DNA from: Flavobacterium salilacus subsp. salilacus
Lineage (GTDB): Bacteria > Bacteroidota > Bacteroidia > Flavobacteriales > Flavobacteriaceae
Assembly: GCF_004634195.1 (NCBI RefSeq)
Contig: NZ_SKBP01000005.1
Coordinates: 124,001-188,000 of the forward strand
Length of the DNA stretch: 64,000 bases
Direction: 5' to 3'
The translations under genes and the position numbers were made by a program. The notes under the pieces were generated by a model, which saw only the letters and a program-made list of their open reading frames with translations, ran no database searches and was not told the origin of the DNA. The first letter of the stretch is position 1; each line of letters starts with the position of its first letter. Of this stretch, positions 61,839-64,000 are shown piece by piece.

Positions 61839-61846
61839 TAGCTTTG
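61839..61846 (+). promoter_or_regulatory. TAnnTTTG promoter element of blaI (TAGCTTTG)
   Basis: TAGCTTTG lies 19 bases before the ATG at 61866 and abuts the dyad operator, so binding there should block transcription of both blaI and blaR1. Confidence 0.6.
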
Positions 61847-61865
61847 TGTATATAAATCAGATGTC

Positions 61866-62225
61866 ATGCAAAAATTAACCAACAAGGAAGAAGAGATAAT
61901 GCACATACTTTGGAAGCTTGAAAAAGCTTTTGTAAAAGATGTACTTGCCGAAATAACGGAAGACAAACCGCATTATAATACCCTATCTACCATTATTCGT
62001 AATCTTGAAGAAAAAGGTTATGTTGGGCACAATGCCTATGGTAATACCCATCAGTACTACCCATTAATAGCCAAAGAAGAATACAGAAAAGGGTTTATGA
62101 ATAATGCTATTGAAAATTACTTTAATAACTCCTACAAAAGCATGATATCTTTTTTTGCTAAAGAAGAGAAAATAAGTGCTGAGGAGCTTCGGGAAATTTT
62201 GGATATGATTGAAAAAAAGAAATAA
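61866..62225 (+). CDS. BlaI/MecI/CopY-family transcriptional repressor
   Basis: The 119-residue protein is a winged-helix repressor of the BlaI type: KLTNKEEEIMHILWKLEKAFVKDVLAEITEDKPHYNTLSTIIRNLEEKGYVGHNAYGNTHQYYPLIAKEEYRKGFM, with the recognition helix around YNTLSTIIRNL and a C-terminal dimerisation helix rich in charged residues (EEKISAEELREILDMIEKKK). Such repressors are released by proteolysis triggered by the membrane sensor BlaR1, encoded immediately downstream (one base apart). The target is probably this operon itself through the upstream dyad; other targets are unknown. Confidence 0.9.
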   Translation: MQKLTNKEEEIMHILWKLEKAFVKDVLAEITEDKPHYNTLSTIIRNLEEKGYVGHNAYGNTHQYYPLIAKEEYRKGFMNNAIENYFNNSYKSMISFFAKEEKISAEELREILDMIEKKK

Positions 62226-62226
62226 T

Positions 62227-64000
62227 ATGGAAAATTTCATTATCTATCTTATCAAAGCATCAGGGTTATTGGCAGTATTTTATATTGCTTACTATACCCT
62301 GTTAAGAAAAGAAACATTCTTTTACTCTAACCGCAAGTTTTTACTCGCAGGATTAATTACTTCGGCTATCTTTCCGTTATTGGTACTTACCCGTACTATT
62401 TGGGTAGAGGCTGCTCCGCAAGCCGCAATGCAGGAGATGAGTATAGCACAACTAATGGCGATACAACAGCAAATGGAAGCCAATGTTGCTAAAAGTATAA
62501 ATTGGTACAGTATTACCGGATTTGTTTATGTTGCCGGAGTGCTTTTTTTCCTTATTCGGTTTTATATAGATATTAAAGCTATAGTAAAAATGCTTCGAGG
62601 TAAAGAAATTGTGTATAAAAACGGCTTTAAATACATTGACTCTGAGGCAGTACAATCGCCTTTCTCTTTCTTTAATTATATTGTTTACAACTCTATTATC
62701 TTAAGTCCTCAGGAGCTTCAAAATATATTGAGTCACGAAAAAGTGCACAGCGCACAAAAACACTCTTTCGATATGATTATCAGTCAGTTATTTTGTATTG
62801 CATTTTGGTTCAACCCGTTTGTGTGGGCTTACAGAAAAGCTGTTTCGCAAAACCTTGAATTTATTGCCGATGCAGAAGCTACAAAAGAAATTGAAGATAT
62901 TAAATCCTATCAAAAAACATTATTAAAAATAACAGTACAGCCTGAGTGTACTGTAATCATCAATCACTTTTATCAATCATTAATCAAAAAACGAATCGTT
63001 ATGTTAAACAAAAAACAATCTAAAACCAGAAATTCATGGAAGTATGCTGTGGTAGTACCTGCGTTGGTCGCTTTTATGTTCTGTTTTCAGCTTAAAGTAA
63101 CAGCTCAAGAGAAAGCTCCTGAAACAAAAATTGCAGGCCATCAATCTTTAAAAAAAGAACTTAAAATTACCAAAGATTCTAAAAACGAAGAACTGGAAGC
63201 CCAAAAAGATCTCTTTAAAAAAGAATTTGATGCTGATGTCACTTTTTCTAACATTACCCGAAACGAAAAAGACGAGATAACAGGACTAAAAATTGTTGTT
63301 AAGGATGCCAACCAAAGTAGAGTTTATGAATCGTCAGGGCAAATACCCATCAAGCCATTTACTGTTGAAGTAGAAAAAGATGATAAAGGCAATCAGGAAA
63401 TATCTTTCGGGGTTACCTCTTATATCAGAGCTAAGGGCAATGTAAAACTTCATCAAAGTAATGATAGTATAATCAGATATACAAGCGATGAGGAAATAAG
63501 AATATCTGATAACCGAATAAGGCCTAAAACTGTTTCTTCTCCGAATATAAAACATATTGCCCCTCCTGCCCCACTGCAGGGTAATTGGTCGGTAAACAAC
63601 ATTGCTATAGATAATAAAGATATGCTGATTGTTATTAACGGAGTTAAGCAGGAAAAAGGCGAATCTATAAAGTTACCGTTAAACACGGAAATTGACAAAA
63701 TGAATTTCCTCGATAAAAAAGATGCCAAAAAGAAATATGGCAAAGATGGTAAAAAAGGCGCTGTAGAAATAACAACCAAGAAAGTTACTTCTCGCTATTC
63801 TGTACACACTATAGAAAATAATGGCACATCGAAAATATCCATAGGAAACAGTGGTATTGACTATGACGATATGCATGCCGATATAGCTGCTATGAGACAG
63901 TTTGCTAATATTGATTTTGAAAATATAACATCCGAAAACATAAATCAGTTTAAGATGTTAAGAGGTATGACCAAAGAAGATATAACAGCATTAAAAAAAC
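62227..64000 (+). CDS. BlaR1/M56-family membrane metallopeptidase sensor, truncated by the window end
   Basis: An ATG at 62227 opens a frame that runs without a stop to the window end (591 codons in view). The N-terminal part has several membrane helices, then the zinc-peptidase site H170-E-K-V-H174 (in LSHEKVHSAQKHSFDMIISQLF) and a downstream acidic ligand candidate Glu211 in NLEFIADAEA, typical of M56/BlaR1 proteases. After a further helix (AVVVPALVAFMFCFQL) the periplasmic part differs from the penicillin-binding domain of classical BlaR1: it has strands and a segment GKKGAVEITTKK-like that resembles the TonB-plug end. The ligand is therefore unlikely to be a beta-lactam by sequence alone. 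It starts one base after the blaI stop. Confidence 0.85.
   Translation, partial: MENFIIYLIKASGLLAVFYIAYYTLLRKETFFYSNRKFLLAGLITSAIFPLLVLTRTIWVEAAPQAAMQEMSIAQLMAIQQQMEANVAKSINWYSITGFVYVAGVLFFLIRFYIDIKAIVKMLRGKEIVYKNGFKYIDSEAVQSPFSFFNYIVYNSIILSPQELQNILSHEKVHSAQKHSFDMIISQLFCIAFWFNPFVWAYRKAVSQNLEFIADAEATKEIEDIKSYQKTLLKITVQPECTVIINHFYQSLIKKRIVMLNKKQSKTRNSWKYAVVVPALVAFMFCFQLKVTAQEKAPETKIAGHQSLKKELKITKDSKNEELEAQKDLFKKEFDADVTFSNITRNEKDEITGLKIVVKDANQSRVYESSGQIPIKPFTVEVEKDDKGNQEISFGVTSYIRAKGNVKLHQSNDSIIRYTSDEEIRISDNRIRPKTVSSPNIKHIAPPAPLQGNWSVNNIAIDNKDMLIVINGVKQEKGESIKLPLNTEIDKMNFLDKKDAKKKYGKDGKKGAVEITTKKVTSRYSVHTIENNGTSKISIGNSGIDYDDMHADIAAMRQFANIDFENITSENINQFKMLRGMTKEDITALKK

Noticed and set aside
61866..64000. 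Beta-lactam resistance operon
   Set aside because: The BlaI/BlaR1 pair is present but no beta-lactamase or penicillin-binding gene follows in view, and the visible sensor part does not show penicillin-binding motifs.
1..64000. Prophage, insertion sequence or CRISPR array
   Set aside because: No transposase, integrase, phage structural gene or regularly spaced repeat was seen anywhere in the window.

Overview
The window is an ordinary, gene-dense stretch of chromosome from an AT-rich Bacteroidota bacterium, most likely a member of the Flavobacteriaceae close to Flavobacterium. Four things support this: the response regulator/PglZ protein PorX and a serine protease with a type IX secretion (T9SS) sorting domain; the fused LpxC-FabZ enzyme; many lipoproteins with a short signal peptide ending in Ser-Cys; and promoters of the TAnnTTTG type with no Shine-Dalgarno sequences. 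No rRNA, tRNA, CRISPR array, phage, integrase or insertion sequence was recognised.

Layout. 1-3.0 kb: three minus-strand genes (small membrane protein, Cys-containing lipoprotein, a 489-residue uncharacterised protein). 3.0-4.8 kb: a plus-strand group led by a PhnP-like metallo-beta-lactamase-fold hydrolase. 9.4-4.8 kb (minus): a tight five-gene operon (BatA/VWA membrane protein, metal-ligand-less dihydroorotase-like protein, lipoprotein, DUF4870 protein, esterase). 9.5-14.9 kb: a lactonase-family propeller, DEAD-box helicase, cation:proton antiporter, TauE/SafE permease and a lipoprotein. 18.2-14.9 kb (minus): porX, tsaE, alanine dehydrogenase. 18.3-24.8 kb (plus): an HD hydrolase and the lipid A cluster lpxD, lpxC-fabZ, lpxA, efp, a second LpxD-like acyltransferase and an NTF2-like protein, closed by a hairpin terminator. 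25-34 kb: sucD, a YciF-like protein, deoxyinosine glycosylase, PAS protein, OmpA-type lipoprotein, glycosyltransferase, a lone HsdR N-terminal domain protein, holA, a 59-residue membrane protein and ettA. 34-45 kb: outer membrane and lipoproteins, an LpxH-like phosphoesterase, DUF2911, DinB, acs, two MscS-type channels, a TerB-like protein, an esterase, DUF1456 and DUF4269. 45-50.6 kb: a fused trehalose synthase/phosphatase, sucC (about 22 kb from sucD), a lipoprotein and lysA. 50.7-58.5 kb: two uncharacterised envelope proteins, two adjacent frameshifted genes (outer membrane protein and Crp/Fnr regulator), alkaline phosphatase, a DUF2268-like lipoprotein, nitronate monooxygenase and the T9SS-exported subtilase. 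58.7-64 kb: EamA and MFS transporters and a blaI-blaR1 type regulatory pair, the latter running off the window end.

Most of the content is core metabolism and envelope building (lipid A, succinyl-CoA synthetase, acetate activation, lysine, trehalose, T9SS control). Points worth a second look are the two neighbouring frameshifts at homopolymers (52.2-53.3 kb), the dihydroorotase homologue without its His-x-His metal ligands, the nested operator before blaI, a perfect 14-bp dyad before a small exported protein, and two very short genes (32 and 59 codons). I did not find a clearly new multi-gene system. Gene functions rest on reading motifs by eye, without database searches.
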